Assembly: GCF_000420305.1 (NCBI RefSeq)
Contig: NZ_ATUR01000006.1
Coordinates: forward strand, 206,588 to 270,587
Length of the DNA: 64,000 bases
Direction: 5' to 3'
From: Novosphingopyxis baekryungensis DSM 16222
GTDB lineage: Bacteria; Pseudomonadota; Alphaproteobacteria; Sphingomonadales; Sphingomonadaceae
Shown: in pieces, positions 53,927-63,678 of the stretch
How positions within the stretch are numbered: position 1 is the stretch's first letter
Layout of the letters: each line of letters begins with the position of its first letter
Program-made: the position numbers and the translations under genes
The notes under the pieces: model-generated
The model's input: the letters and a program-made list of their open reading frames with translations, nothing else
Told to the model about the DNA's origin: nothing
Databases searched by the model: none

Positions 53927-54843
53927 GCCGCAACGTCCGCGGCGATCAACTGCTGATAAAGTCCCTGCAACCGTGCAACCATGGGGCCCCTCCCCTCGGT
54001 CAATATGCGGCCATCGACCGTGCGAACCGGAACAACGCCCGCAAAGGTGCCGGTAACGAACGCTTCATCCGCACCATAGACATCCGTCAGCGAGAAATTC
54101 TTTTCGCGGATCGGAATATCATGATCCTGGCATAGCTTGATGACATTTGCGCGGGTGATGCCGCCGAGGCAGTAATCGCCTGTCGAGGTCCAGACCTCGC
54201 CCTTGCGGACGATGAAGAAGTGCGTGCTGTTGCACGTGGCGACGAAGCCGTGCGGATCCAGCATCAGCCCTTCATCTGCCCCTGCCTGCGTGGCCTGAAT
54301 ACAGGCCGTGATACAATTGAGCTTGCTGTGGGAATTCAGCTTCGGGTCCTGCACCGCCGGATCGCCGCGGCGCACATGAACGGTGAACAAGGTGATCCCT
54401 TGCTCCACCGTGGACGGCAGCACGGCCTTATATTCGGGTATGATGACGATGGTCGCGGGCGATATCACCACGCGCGGGTCCTGATAGGGCGTGGACCGGA
54501 TGCCCCGGGTCACCATCAGCCGGATATGCACGCCGCTGCTGTCCGCGCCGATGCCATTGCCCTGAAGGCAGGCGTAGAGCCGATGCACCAGCGCGTCGCG
54601 GCTCAGCCCGATATCCATGGCAATGGCCTTGGCGCCTTCGAACAGGCGGTCCAGATGCGCGTTCAGAAAGGCGATGCGCCCCTTGTGAACGCGCAGGCCC
54701 TCCCACACGCCATCGCCAAGCATGAAGCCGCTGTCGAACACCGACACGCTGGCCTGCGCGCGCGGAAACAGCGTGCCGTTGACGTCGATCAGGACCGCAT
54801 CGTTGCGCGGATTGGCCTCATAATCATGCGTTCCCTTGGCCAC
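53923..54843 (-). CDS. Class IV pyridoxal-phosphate aminotransferase (branched-chain/D-amino acid type)
   Basis: A 306-residue fold-type IV PLP enzyme with the Lys in NSHSKLNCITA and TCNSTHFFIV, GGITRANVI and EKNFSLTDVYGADEAFVTGT in the cofactor pocket. It looks like a branched-chain or D-amino acid aminotransferase or an aminodeoxychorismate lyase relative; the substrate cannot be fixed. The start is GTG 54843, four bases before the stop of lpd. The gene leads into the sulfotransferase gene with a four-base overlap. Confidence 0.87.
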   Translation of the reverse strand: MAKGTHDYEANPRNDAVLIDVNGTLFPRAQASVSVFDSGFMLGDGVWEGLRVHKGRIAFLNAHLDRLFEGAKAIAMDIGLSRDALVHRLYACLQGNGIGADSSGVHIRLMVTRGIRSTPYQDPRVVISPATIVIIPEYKAVLPSTVEQGITLFTVHVRRGDPAVQDPKLNSHSKLNCITACIQATQAGADEGLMLDPHGFVATCNSTHFFIVRKGEVWTSTGDYCLGGITRANVIKLCQDHDIPIREKNFSLTDVYGADEAFVTGTFAGVVPVRTVDGRILTEGRGPMVARLQGLYQQLIAADVAA

Positions 54844-54846
54844 CGA

Positions 54847-56244
54847 TCAGTAATGGATCGCGCGGTCATAGGCATCGAGCACGCTTTCATGCATCATTTC
54901 GCTCAGCGTAGGATGGGCGAAGACGGTATGCATCAGCTGCTCTTCCGTCGTCTCCAGCTGCCGCGCGACGACATAGCCCTGGATCAGCTCGGTCACTTCC
55001 GCGCCGATCATGTGCGCGCCCAGCAGTTCGCCGGTCTTGGCGTCGAACACGGTTTTGACGAAACCCTCCGGGTCGCCCAGCGCAATCGCCTTGCCATTGC
55101 CGATGAAAGGGAAGTTGCCCACCTTCACATCATGGCCCGCTTCCTTGGCGTTCGCTTCGGTCATGCCGACGCTGGCAACCTGCGGGCGCGAATAGGTGCA
55201 GCCCGGAATGTTCGATTTGTCGAACGGATGCACATCCTTGCCCGCCAGTTTCTCCACCGCGATCACGCCTTCATGGCTGGCCTTGTGCGCCAACCATGGC
55301 GCGCCGGTCACATCGCCGATCGCCAGAATGCTATCGACATTGGTCTGACCATAGCCGTTGGTCTTTATGTGCCCCTTTTCGGTTTCGACGCCCAGCGCCT
55401 CCAGCCCGATATTCTCCGTATTCGGAACGATGCCGATGGCGACGATCACATGGCTGTAATCCTCGGTCGTGCTCTTGCCCTTGGCGTCCTTGATCGTCGC
55501 CTTCACGCCGGACTTGGACGTTTCCAGCTTTTCCACGCCTGCGCCGGTGCGGATATCCATGCCCTGCTTCTTGAGCGCCTTGATCATGTGGGCGGAGACA
55601 TCCTTGTCCTCCACCGGCAGGATGCGATCCAGCATCTCCACGATGGTCACATCCGCGCCCATATCGCTGTAGAAACTGGCAAATTCCACGCCGATCGCGC
55701 CCGATCCGATGACGAGCAGTTTCGTCGGCATCTCCTTGGGCACCATGGCATGGCGATAGGTCCAGATACGCTCGCCATCCGCTTTGGCAAAAGGCAGGTC
55801 CCGTGCACGCGCACCGGTGGCGATCATGATCGATTTGGCGGCGACATCGGTGGTCTTGCCATCCTCGGCCTTCACGCTGATCTTGCCCTTGGCGGTGATC
55901 GTGCCGACGCCGCTGACGACATCGATCTTGTGCTTCTTCATCAGATGCGTGACGCCGCCGTTCAACTGGCCCGCCACCTTGCGGCTACGATCGACCACCT
56001 TGGCGAGGTCGAAAGCCGGCTTGCCCGCGCTTAACCCGTAATTTTCGGCATGCGTCATGTAATGATAGATTTCGGACGTGCGCAGGAGCGCCTTGGTGGG
56101 AATGCACCCCCAGTTCAGGCAAATTCCGCCCAGCTTTTCGCGCTCGATAATCGCGACCTTCATGCCCAGCTGAGACGCGCGGATGGCCGCGACATAGCCG
56201 CCGGGGCCGGAACCGATGATGGCGAGGTCATAGGTTGTGGTCAT
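54847..56244 (-). CDS. lpdA: Dihydrolipoyl dehydrogenase (E3)
   Basis: A 465-residue E3 flavoenzyme. The FAD loop is GSGPGGY at about 11-17, the redox-active disulfide Cys42/Cys47 (CLNWGCIPT), and the NAD domain carries VIGSGAIGVEFA. The C-terminal HAHPTLSE region supplies the catalytic His/Glu pair (read HPTLSEMMHE). It reoxidises the lipoyl arm of the 2-oxoacid dehydrogenase complexes. It overlaps the thioesterase gene by four bases and lies in the same run as the E2 gene. Confidence 0.96.
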   Translation of the reverse strand: MTTTYDLAIIGSGPGGYVAAIRASQLGMKVAIIEREKLGGICLNWGCIPTKALLRTSEIYHYMTHAENYGLSAGKPAFDLAKVVDRSRKVAGQLNGGVTHLMKKHKIDVVSGVGTITAKGKISVKAEDGKTTDVAAKSIMIATGARARDLPFAKADGERIWTYRHAMVPKEMPTKLLVIGSGAIGVEFASFYSDMGADVTIVEMLDRILPVEDKDVSAHMIKALKKQGMDIRTGAGVEKLETSKSGVKATIKDAKGKSTTEDYSHVIVAIGIVPNTENIGLEALGVETEKGHIKTNGYGQTNVDSILAIGDVTGAPWLAHKASHEGVIAVEKLAGKDVHPFDKSNIPGCTYSRPQVASVGMTEANAKEAGHDVKVGNFPFIGNGKAIALGDPEGFVKTVFDAKTGELLGAHMIGAEVTELIQGYVVARQLETTEEQLMHTVFAHPTLSEMMHESVLDAYDRAIHY

Positions 56245-56630
56245 GGCTGGCGTTCCTTCTCGGTAATCGGTCTCGGCCGTCCATCGTCATCGATGGCGAC
56301 AAATGTAAAAATGGCTTCGGTAACCTTGGAATCGTCGTCCCGGTGGCGATCCCGTCGCCAGGCTTCGACGTTGATCTTCATGCTGGACGAGCCGACGTGG
56401 ACAAGATCGGCATAGACCGAGACTTCGTCTCCGATCTTCACCGGGCTATGGAATTGCATGCCGTCCATCGCGATGGTTACGGCCCGGCCATGGGCGTGCC
56501 GCGCGGCCACCAGCCCCGCCGCGCTGTCCATCAGGCTCATCAGCCAACCACCGAATATGTCACCATAGGCATTGGCATCGGCGGGCATGGCGGTGACGCG
56601 GATCGCCGGGTCACGAGGCAGGGAAGCCAC
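56241..56630 (-). CDS. Acyl-CoA thioesterase (YciA-like hotdog)
   Basis: A 129-residue hotdog thioesterase. The element MPADANAYGDIFGGWLMSLMDSAAGLVAARHA is the YciA/acyl-CoA thioester hydrolase mark with the Asp and Gly-Gly of the active site. It hydrolyses acyl-CoAs. GTG 56630 directly follows the E2 stop; a longer frame would overlap the E2 gene. Its stop overlaps the lpd start by four bases. A thioesterase between E2 and E3 genes may keep acyl-CoA or free CoA in balance around the pyruvate dehydrogenase complex; this is inference. Confidence 0.86.
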   Translation of the reverse strand: MASLPRDPAIRVTAMPADANAYGDIFGGWLMSLMDSAAGLVAARHAHGRAVTIAMDGMQFHSPVKIGDEVSVYADLVHVGSSSMKINVEAWRRDRHRDDDSKVTEAIFTFVAIDDDGRPRPITEKERQP

Positions 56631-56634
56631 AGGC

Positions 56635-58023
56635 TTATGCCACCATGCCGAGCGGATTTTCCACAAGATGCTTCAGCGCCTGCATCAGCTCGGCCCCATC
56701 CGCGCCGTCGATCGCCCGGTGATCGAAGCTGCCGGTGGCGGACATCACGGTGGCCACGCCCAATGCGCCGTCCACGATATAGGGGCGTTTTTCGCCTGCG
56801 CCGACCGCCAGGATCATGCCCTGCGGCGGGTTGATGACGGCATCGAACTGCTTGATGCCGAACATGCCCATGTTGGAAATTGACGCGGTGCCGCCCTGAT
56901 ATTCCTCGGGCTTTAGCTTGCCTTCCTTGGCGCGGCCCGCAAGCTCCTTCACCTCGGTAGAGATCGCGCTCAAAGCCTTGGTATCGGCGCCCACCACGAT
57001 GGGCGTGATAAGGCCGGCAGGGGTGCTGACGGCCACCGAAATATCCGCACGGCTGTAGCTGATCAGCTGATTGCCCGCGAAGCTGACATTGCATTTGGGC
57101 ACCTGGATCAACGCCTTGGCCAGCGCCTTGACCAGCAGATCATTGACCGAAAGCTTGATGCCTTGCGGTTCCAGCGCCGCGTTCAGATCACTGCGCAGCT
57201 TGAGCAGCTTGTCGAGCTGAATATCCACGGTGAGATAGATATGCGGGATCGTCTGCTTCGCCTCGGTCAGGCGGCGCGCAATAGTCTTGCGCATGTTGGA
57301 AAGCTTTTCCGCCTCATGCGGAATATCCGTTTTGAATTCGGCGGGCGCGGCTGGTGCGAGCGCGGCGGACGGCGCTGCGTCGCTGCTTTCCTGCCGGGCC
57401 GGTGCATCGGCCGATTTTGCCGTCGGCTCGGCAGCTTCCACGTCTGCCTTGACGATCCGCCCCTTCGGGCCGCTGCCTTCCAGCGCGGTCAGATCGATGC
57501 CATTCTGCGCGGCGATGCGGCGTGCCAGCGGACTGGCCCTCACCCGGTCGCCACGATCATTGGTCGGCGCGGCCGGCGCTTTGGCGCCATCGTCCGCTAC
57601 CGTCTTGGTCGCCGGCTTGCCATGATCCTCGGCCTGTTCGGCATCGCGCTTGGCGGCCTTGGCTTCCTCACCGGTCTTGTTCGGATCGGCGGGATCCTTC
57701 GATGGCTCCTGCTTCAGTTTGGCGTCTTCGCTTTTGGCAGCGCCGCCACCGGCCGCCTTGGCCGCTTCTTCCACATCTTCGCCCTCTTCGGCCAGGATGG
57801 CGATCACAGCGCCGACCTTCACTTCGTCGGTCCCTTCCGCAATCAGGATCTTCGCGATGGTGCCTTCATCCACCGCTTCGAACTCCATCGTCGCCTTGTC
57901 GGTCTCGATTTCGGCCATGATGTCGCCGCTGTTGACCGTGTCGCCTTCCTTCACCAGCCATTTAGCCAGCGTTCCTTCTTCCATGGTGGGAGAAAGGGCG
58001 GGCATCTTCAGTTCGATAGGCAT
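56635..58023 (-). CDS. pdhC: Dihydrolipoamide acetyltransferase E2 of pyruvate dehydrogenase
   Basis: A 462-residue E2 with one N-terminal lipoyl domain (Lys43 in ETDKATMEF), a long Ala/Lys/Glu-rich linker, a peripheral-subunit-binding domain ([18 protein letters not shown]) and the catalytic domain with [10 protein letters not shown] near the end. It transfers acetyl groups to CoA. No E1 alpha or E1 beta gene lies in the window; those must be elsewhere. The ATG at 58023 starts [10 protein letters not shown], typical for alphaproteobacterial PdhC. It heads the run with the thioesterase and Lpd genes. Confidence 0.94.
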   Translation of the reverse strand: MPIELKMPALSPTMEEGTLAKWLVKEGDTVNSGDIMAEIETDKATMEFEAVDEGTIAKILIAEGTDEVKVGAVIAILAEEGEDVEEAAKAAGGGAAKSEDAKLKQEPSKDPADPNKTGEEAKAAKRDAEQAEDHGKPATKTVADDGAKAPAAPTNDRGDRVRASPLARRIAAQNGIDLTALEGSGPKGRIVKADVEAAEPTAKSADAPARQESSDAAPSAALAPAAPAEFKTDIPHEAEKLSNMRKTIARRLTEAKQTIPHIYLTVDIQLDKLLKLRSDLNAALEPQGIKLSVNDLLVKALAKALIQVPKCNVSFAGNQLISYSRADISVAVSTPAGLITPIVVGADTKALSAISTEVKELAGRAKEGKLKPEEYQGGTASISNMGMFGIKQFDAVINPPQGMILAVGAGEKRPYIVDGALGVATVMSATGSFDHRAIDGADGAELMQALKHLVENPLGMVA

Positions 58024-58163
58024 GGGAAACGCGGGTCCTCCAGCTGTGGTTGAAACGTCTATGGCAAAGCCTGACGCTACGGCCAATAGGCTTTCCCACG
58101 GCCAGCTTGCGTGGCGACGCGATTTGGCGCAGCATTTCGGCACAGCAACAGGGAAATTGGACC

Positions 58164-58619
58164 ATGCGCACCTATCTGGTGGTGATCGACGAGACCGACG
58201 AAGCCTTGCTCGCGCTGCGATTCGCGACGCGGCGCGCGGCAAAAACTGGCGGTGCGGTTCACATTCTGGCGCTGGTCGAGCCGCAGGACTTCGTGGCCTG
58301 GGCCGGGGTACAGCAAACCATAGAAGAGGAAAGCCGCGCACGGGCGGAAGCCCTGGTGGTCAGCGCCGCCGGGACGATTTTGGAGGAATCCGGCCTGCGC
58401 CCTGCCATCACCGTCAAGCAGGGACGCGGCCCGAATGTCGTGCGCGAGATGCTAACCGAGCGCAGCGATATCCATGCCCTGGTGCTCGGTGCATCGGCAG
58501 GCGGCGGCCCGGGCCCATTGGTCAGTCACTTCACCGGCGCCAATATGGGCACCCTGCCCTGCCCGGTCATGGTGATTCCCGGATCGCTGACGCATGAGGA
58601 TATCGACCGCTTGAGCTAG
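58164..58619 (+). CDS. Universal stress protein (UspA fold)
   Basis: A 151-residue single UspA domain ([29 protein letters not shown], and the ATP loop [18 protein letters not shown]). The glycine-rich loop is typical of ATP-binding Usp proteins. AGGGAAAT precedes ATG 58164. It is divergent from the E2 gene and its stop codon shares two bases with the stop of the peroxiredoxin gene at CTAG. Confidence 0.9.
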   Translation: MRTYLVVIDETDEALLALRFATRRAAKTGGAVHILALVEPQDFVAWAGVQQTIEEESRARAEALVVSAAGTILEESGLRPAITVKQGRGPNVVREMLTERSDIHALVLGASAGGGPGPLVSHFTGANMGTLPCPVMVIPGSLTHEDIDRLS

Positions 58620-59137
58620 GTCCGGTCGCCGCGCGCCGGATAATCCTTGTCGAGCACGAAATCGATGCCTTTGAGCAGCGCGTCGAAGCTCGGCCGGGCG
58701 AAGGGCACACTCTGGCTTTGCATCATGTACAAAGTGCCGTCCGGACGGACGAGAGCGATACCCGGTTCGGAGAATATGTCCGGCTCGTCGGAGCCTTCCC
58801 GCTTTTTGCTGATATACAGGCCATATTCGCGGGCTTTTTCCTCGCTGAGCTCATAGACCAGCGGCAGATTGCCGGTTTCCCATTCTTCATCGACCTTCAT
58901 GGCCCGCTCGTGACTGTCCATCGATATGGCGAAAGGGGATATGCCGCGATCGGTAAAGTCGGATAGTCGCCCGCCCAGCTCTTCCAACTGGCTCTTGCAT
59001 ATCGGACAATGCGCGCCGCGATAGAAAATGAGCATGGTGAAATTGTCGGGCGTCTGGGTCGAAAGCTCGAAGCGCGCCTGAATGGTGAGCGGCAGATCGA
59101 GCGAAGGGGCGGGCTGGCCGGGCGTGGGCTGGGTCAT
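58616..59137 (-). CDS. Peroxiredoxin/AhpC-TSA family redoxin
   Basis: A 173-residue thioredoxin-fold protein with a CxxC-type active site GAHCPICKSQL (Cys44, Cys47) at the end of the first strand, as in the AhpC/TSA group; other parts match redoxin-domain proteins with SMDSHERAMK. It probably reduces peroxides. AGGAG stands five bases before ATG 59137; the longer frame was rejected. It stands alone between the rnr gene and the Usp gene. Confidence 0.88.
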   Translation of the reverse strand: MTQPTPGQPAPSLDLPLTIQARFELSTQTPDNFTMLIFYRGAHCPICKSQLEELGGRLSDFTDRGISPFAISMDSHERAMKVDEEWETGNLPLVYELSEEKAREYGLYISKKREGSDEPDIFSEPGIALVRPDGTLYMMQSQSVPFARPSFDALLKGIDFVLDKDYPARGDRT

Positions 59138-59192
59138 GAAGTCTCCTTTCCAGAGAGAACCCTGCGCAGGCACCTATGTTCCCATCTGTCGG

Positions 59193-61532
59193 TCAGCGCT
59201 TCTTCTTGCCGCCCTTGCCGGGGCCTGACTTTCCAGGCTTGTGGTTGCCGCTCGCTTTGCGTCCGCTGGTCGATCGCTTGCTTTTGCGTGGCACGCTGTT
59301 GGGTCGTCCGCGCTTGTCACGGCGCACTGGCCTGCCGGGCGCCCTGCCCGGAAGCTCCACGTCCGGAACCTCGAAGCGGAGCCCGCCAGATACCGGGTTG
59401 GCCTCGGCCAGAAGCAGCTTCAATTTCATGCCGCTCTTGTACACCGTGCCGCTGTCCCGGCCGGTCAATGTGCGCCCTGCCTCTTCATAGGTGAAATATT
59501 CCGCGCCCAATGTGGACACCGGCACCAGCCCGTCACCGCCGAGGCCTTCTACCGTCGCGAAAAAGCCGAAATCCAGCACGCCGGTAATGCGCGCATCCAC
59601 CAGCTCGCCAACATGGTGCGAGAGATAGGCGGCGACATAGCGATCCATCGTGTCGCGCTCGGCCTCCATGGCGCGGCGTTCGGTCCGGCTGATCACCTCG
59701 GCAATATGGCCCAGGTCGCCGGCATCCTTTTCGGTCAGGCCGGTGCCACGCTGGATCGATTTGTTATCCGGCGCCGGCATCTCCAGATCATAGGCATCGA
59801 CCAGCGCGCGATGGACCAGCAGATCGGCATAGCGTCTGATCGGCGAGGTAAAATGCGCATAGGAATTGAGCGCAAGACCGAAATGCCCGGCTTTGTCCGC
59901 GCCATAATAGGCCTGGGTCTGTGATCGCAGGATTTGTTCCATCACCTGCGGCAGGACTTCCTCGTCATCCACGCGTTCTATCAGCCGATTGAACACCGCC
60001 GGTGTCACCACCTGGCCGAGCGCGAATTCCATGTCGAAGGTCTTCAGATAGTCTTTCAGCGCGACCAGTTTCTCACGCGAAGGCGGCAGATGCGCGCGGT
60101 ACATGACCGGAGACTTTTTCGCCTCCAGCGCCTGCGCCGCGGCGACATTGGCTGCGATCATATAGTCTTCCACCAGACGGTGCGCATCGAGCCGTTCGCG
60201 GATCGTCACCGCCGAGATCTTGCCCGCCTCGTCCAGATGCACCTGCCGCTCCGGCAGATCGAGATCGAGCGGGGCCCGTTTGTTGCGGGCGGCAAACAGC
60301 AGTTTCCAGCATGCCCAGAGCGGCTCCAGCGATGCTTTCAGCGTTTGCTGCTCGCCTTTTACGATAGCGTCAGGGGCATCGCCGTCGATGATCGCCTGCG
60401 CATCCTCATAGGCGATATTGGCGGAAAGACGGACGGTCGCGCGGGTGAAGCGATGCTGCTTCACCAGCCCTTCCCGATCGATGGTCAGATGGCAGGCCAT
60501 GGCGGCCCTGTCCTCACCCGCCTTGAGCGAGCATTTGTCCGAGCTCAGCTCATGCGGCAGCATCGGCACCACGCGGTCCGGGAAGTAGACGCTGTTGCCG
60601 CGGCGGCGTGCCTCGCGGTCCAGTTCACCGCCGGGCCGAACGTAAAAACTCACATCGGCAATAGCCACGATGGCGCGATAGCCACCCTTGTTGGCCGGAT
60701 CGTCATCGGGCGCGGCCCATAGCGCGTCGTCATGATCGCGCGCGTCGCGTGGATCGATCGCGAGAATTGGCAGGTGGCGCAAGTCTTCACGTCCCTGCTC
60801 AGCCACCGGCAGTTCCGCCACCCGCTTTGCCTCGTCGACCGCCGCGTCGGGAAACACATTCGGTATACCGAATTTCGCGATCGCGATCAGGCTGAAGCTT
60901 TTGGGCGCAAAGGGATCGCCCAGCACTTCGCTGACCCGCGCGGTCACCTTGTGCCCGCGCCCGGCCTTTTCCGCTACCACCAGCTGGCCCGGCTGCGCCT
61001 CGCCGACATCGGAAATCGGTGTATCGCGCCGCGCTTTCTTGTCGGTGCTGCGCAAAATGAAACGGTCACTGTCCTTTTCGACCACGCCTAGCAACTGCTC
61101 GCTACCGCGCGCCAGTTTCTTCATGACATGGGCAATATGGCCCTGTCCGCGCGTTTCGGTGCGCGCCAGAACACGGTCGCCAACGCCAAGCGCGCCATTG
61201 CGGCCACGCTCGATAATGCGCAGTTTCGGGGCGGGAACGCCGTCCGCCTCCCAGCTCTCGGGAACGCCGACCGGCTGATCGCCGTCGACCTCGACCACAC
61301 GCAGCACGGACACTTTCGGCAAGCCGCCCATCTTATGAAATGCGCGGCCGGGCGCCATGTTGATCAGCCCCTCATCCGTCATATCCTTCAGAAGGGTCTT
61401 GAGAGCGATCTTCTCCTGCCCGTTCAGGCCGAATGCCTTGGATATCTCGCGCTTGCCTGTGGGCGTATCGCTGGTCTCGATCAGGTCGAGGATCTGGTTT
61501 CGGCTCGGAAGGCCTTTGGATTTACGGGGCAA
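59193..61532 (-). CDS. rnr: Ribonuclease R
   Basis: A 779-residue 3'-5' exoribonuclease. An N-terminal winged helix (GKREISKAFGLNGQEKIALKTLL) and OB cold-shock domains precede the RNB nuclease domain with the metal motif DPRDARDHDDAL; an S1 domain and a basic Lys/Arg-rich tail follow. It degrades structured RNA. The start is TTG 61532, the only plausible one; it is ten bases behind the stop of phaR, so the two are co-transcribed. Confidence 0.94.
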   Translation of the reverse strand: MPRKSKGLPSRNQILDLIETSDTPTGKREISKAFGLNGQEKIALKTLLKDMTDEGLINMAPGRAFHKMGGLPKVSVLRVVEVDGDQPVGVPESWEADGVPAPKLRIIERGRNGALGVGDRVLARTETRGQGHIAHVMKKLARGSEQLLGVVEKDSDRFILRSTDKKARRDTPISDVGEAQPGQLVVAEKAGRGHKVTARVSEVLGDPFAPKSFSLIAIAKFGIPNVFPDAAVDEAKRVAELPVAEQGREDLRHLPILAIDPRDARDHDDALWAAPDDDPANKGGYRAIVAIADVSFYVRPGGELDREARRRGNSVYFPDRVVPMLPHELSSDKCSLKAGEDRAAMACHLTIDREGLVKQHRFTRATVRLSANIAYEDAQAIIDGDAPDAIVKGEQQTLKASLEPLWACWKLLFAARNKRAPLDLDLPERQVHLDEAGKISAVTIRERLDAHRLVEDYMIAANVAAAQALEAKKSPVMYRAHLPPSREKLVALKDYLKTFDMEFALGQVVTPAVFNRLIERVDDEEVLPQVMEQILRSQTQAYYGADKAGHFGLALNSYAHFTSPIRRYADLLVHRALVDAYDLEMPAPDNKSIQRGTGLTEKDAGDLGHIAEVISRTERRAMEAERDTMDRYVAAYLSHHVGELVDARITGVLDFGFFATVEGLGGDGLVPVSTLGAEYFTYEEAGRTLTGRDSGTVYKSGMKLKLLLAEANPVSGGLRFEVPDVELPGRAPGRPVRRDKRGRPNSVPRKSKRSTSGRKASGNHKPGKSGPGKGGKKKR

Positions 61533-61542
61533 TGTCTGGCAA

Positions 61543-62115
61543 TCAATCCTCTGGAGACATCCGGTCGATCTTGGCCTGAAGATCGGCGACCTGGCGCTTC
61601 AACGCATCCATTTCGCCGCGGCCCGGATCCGACTGAGTTGCGCCGCCAAGATCATGAGCAGCGGCTTTCGAAGGCACAAAGGCATCGCGCGCGGCCTTCA
61701 TCATCTGCAGATTCTGGCGGGCAATCTCGCCAAATGGCCCCTGCGACACGGCACTTTCCAGCGCCTCGTCGATCTGCCGCTGGTTCTCACGAAAACTGCG
61801 CATGGAGTCTTCCAGATAGGCCGGCACCATTTTCTGCATCGATCCACCGTAGAAGGAGATGATCTCTTTCAGAAAGTTGGTCGGCAAAAGGCCCTTCCCG
61901 CTGCTTTCCTCCTCCATGATGATCTGCGTCAGAACATTATGGGTGATGTCATCGCCGGACTTGGCATCGATCACGACAAATTCGATATCCCGGCGGATCA
62001 GATCGGCCAGATGATCGAGCGTGATATATTTGCTGCTCGACGTGTCATACAGACGCCGGTTTGCATATTTCTTGATGGTGATCGGACCATCACTGTCTTT
62101 TGCCATCTTGGCCAT
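61543..62115 (-). CDS. phaR: Polyhydroxyalkanoate synthesis repressor PhaR
   Basis: A 190-residue regulator with the N-terminal PHB/PHA accumulation DNA-binding domain (IKKYANRRLYDTSSSKYITLDHLADLI) and the second domain with ILTQIIMEEE-like residues. A C-terminal coiled-coil (ALKRQVADLQAKIDRM) follows. It represses phasin and related genes and binds PHA granules. ATG 62115 has TAGGG seven bases before it; an upstream ATG gives ten extra residues. It is followed by rnr. Confidence 0.94.
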   Translation of the reverse strand: MAKMAKDSDGPITIKKYANRRLYDTSSSKYITLDHLADLIRRDIEFVVIDAKSGDDITHNVLTQIIMEEESSGKGLLPTNFLKEIISFYGGSMQKMVPAYLEDSMRSFRENQRQIDEALESAVSQGPFGEIARQNLQMMKAARDAFVPSKAAAHDLGGATQSDPGRGEMDALKRQVADLQAKIDRMSPED

Positions 62116-62322
62116 ATGAAACCCTACATTTGTATTCTGTCGCATGTTCTTCCGCGTTCCCTTTCAATGCCCATGATGGACACAAAGCGCAACCCGATGT
62201 CCGCATGAGAGCAAAAACCGTATCTACCCAGAATCGTACCTAAACCATCTTAACGCTAAAACACTTCAGTTGGTGCCGCCGGTAATCTACAGCATGTGAA
62301 CAAATGACGAAGAGAAAGAAAA

Positions 62323-62346
62323 GGGGCCCCAGTTTCCTGGAGCCCC
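62323..62346 (-). terminator. Rho-independent terminator of the truncated TonB receptor gene
   Basis: On the minus strand GGGGCTCCAGG-AAAC-TGGGGCCCC folds into a strong hairpin with one mismatch and is followed by TTTTCTTTCT. It lies about 30 bases after the receptor stop at 62374. Confidence 0.75.
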
Positions 62347-62373
62347 ATAGTGGTTTTTAATTTGAGCAACTTA

Positions 62374-63678
62374 TCAGAAGCTGAAGTTGACATTCGCGAA
62401 GTAAGTACGGCCGCGATAGTCATACCCATTGTACAAAGGCGCATTTCCGATGGTTGTAAACCCGATGGCAGTGATCTGCGGAGGAGCAGTGTCAAACAAG
62501 TTCCGGACGCCAAAGGTAAACTGGTAGTCTTCGATATCGACTTGAACAGAGGCATTGTGCAAAAAGTAATCGTCAACCTCGAGCAAATAAGCATCCTTGT
62601 ACGCTTGTACAAGATCAGGATCACTTATACCCGTCTGTTCATCAAACGCGAAAAACTCATACGTTCGGTTACGATCACCATCGATCCAATCTACACCGTA
62701 ACGGAAAGTTACATTGTCGTACCGGTAGGTGGCGTCGAAGTTACCGACCCAATCCGGCTGCGTGACAATACCATTCGCATCAGTCAAAAACTCCTCAGGA
62801 AAAAGACGCGATGATTGCTCGGTATATTTAGTAACGTTCGCATTCAGAACAAACCGGCCGCCAAATAGATCTCTGCTATAACGTCCGTTGAACTCATAAC
62901 CCTTTACGATGTCTTCAGACAGGTTGACGAAGCTACTAACTACGCTGAGCGCGTTGTCGCTATCGCGCGTTACAAAACGGCAGAATCCCGCTGCCGGGTC
63001 AAAGTTGGGATCCGAGTAGCACCGATTTAGAATGGTGGCGCCGGCCAGATCCTGAACACCGTTTTCGACCTTGATGTCAAAGTAATCAAGCGAAAGTGAG
63101 ATATTACCAAATGCGGACGGTAGAACAGGACGCACGACCGCACCTACACTCCAGTTAGTGGACGTCTCGGCCTCGAGCCCTGCATCACGCCCCCCTACTC
63201 GAAAGACCGAAATACCGGATGTCTGCTGGAAGTTTGCAGGCAACCCGATCGCAGCGCAGTTTCGAGCAATAATTTGCTGGTTTGGCGACTGGTCCACAGC
63301 ACCGGGCAGATCATCGCAGGGATCGGAGCCTGAACCAAGGAAGCCACTCGTTGCTCCTAGGAACTGCTCAGCCAAGGCTGGCGCACGGTAGGATGTGCCA
63401 TAGCTACCCCGGAAACCGATACCGCGAAATGGCTCCCATTCGCCAGCTATCTTATAGGTCGTGTCGGACCCGTAGGATGCATAGTCAGTGTAACGGACTG
63501 ATCCGTTCAAATTAAGGCGATAGAAAAAAGGCTTATCAGCAAGAATTGGAACATAAATTTCGGCAAAGACTTCCTTAACGTTATCATCGCCAACTGTTGG
63601 CGTACCAGAAGTCAAATTATACAGATTGTTATTAATCGACTCTTGAGATGGTTGATCGTTAATGCTTTGCTTTCGATA
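62374..63678 (-). pseudogene. TonB-dependent receptor, C-terminal part, interrupted by an insertion sequence
   Basis: About 435 codons of a receptor barrel (VFAEIYVPILADKPFF, YGTSYRAPALAEQFLG, ending YFANVNFSF with terminal Phe). The frame is open up to 63678, where IS3-type DNA begins; the plug and first barrel strands are beyond the insertion or lost. No start codon with ribosome site is visible, so the remnant is not expected to give a working receptor. The gene has a less GC-rich character and different codon use from its neighbours. Its target would have been a large nutrient; the receptor subgroup is the wide sphingomonad family that includes plant-glycan and siderophore types. Confidence 0.82.

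Noticed and set aside
54220..56034. A 604-codon open frame antisense to the lpd and aminotransferase genes
   Set aside because: It crosses two well-supported genes and has a His/Arg-rich unnatural composition.
53192..58023. A complete pyruvate dehydrogenase operon
   Set aside because: Only E2 and E3 are present; no E1 alpha or beta gene is in the window.
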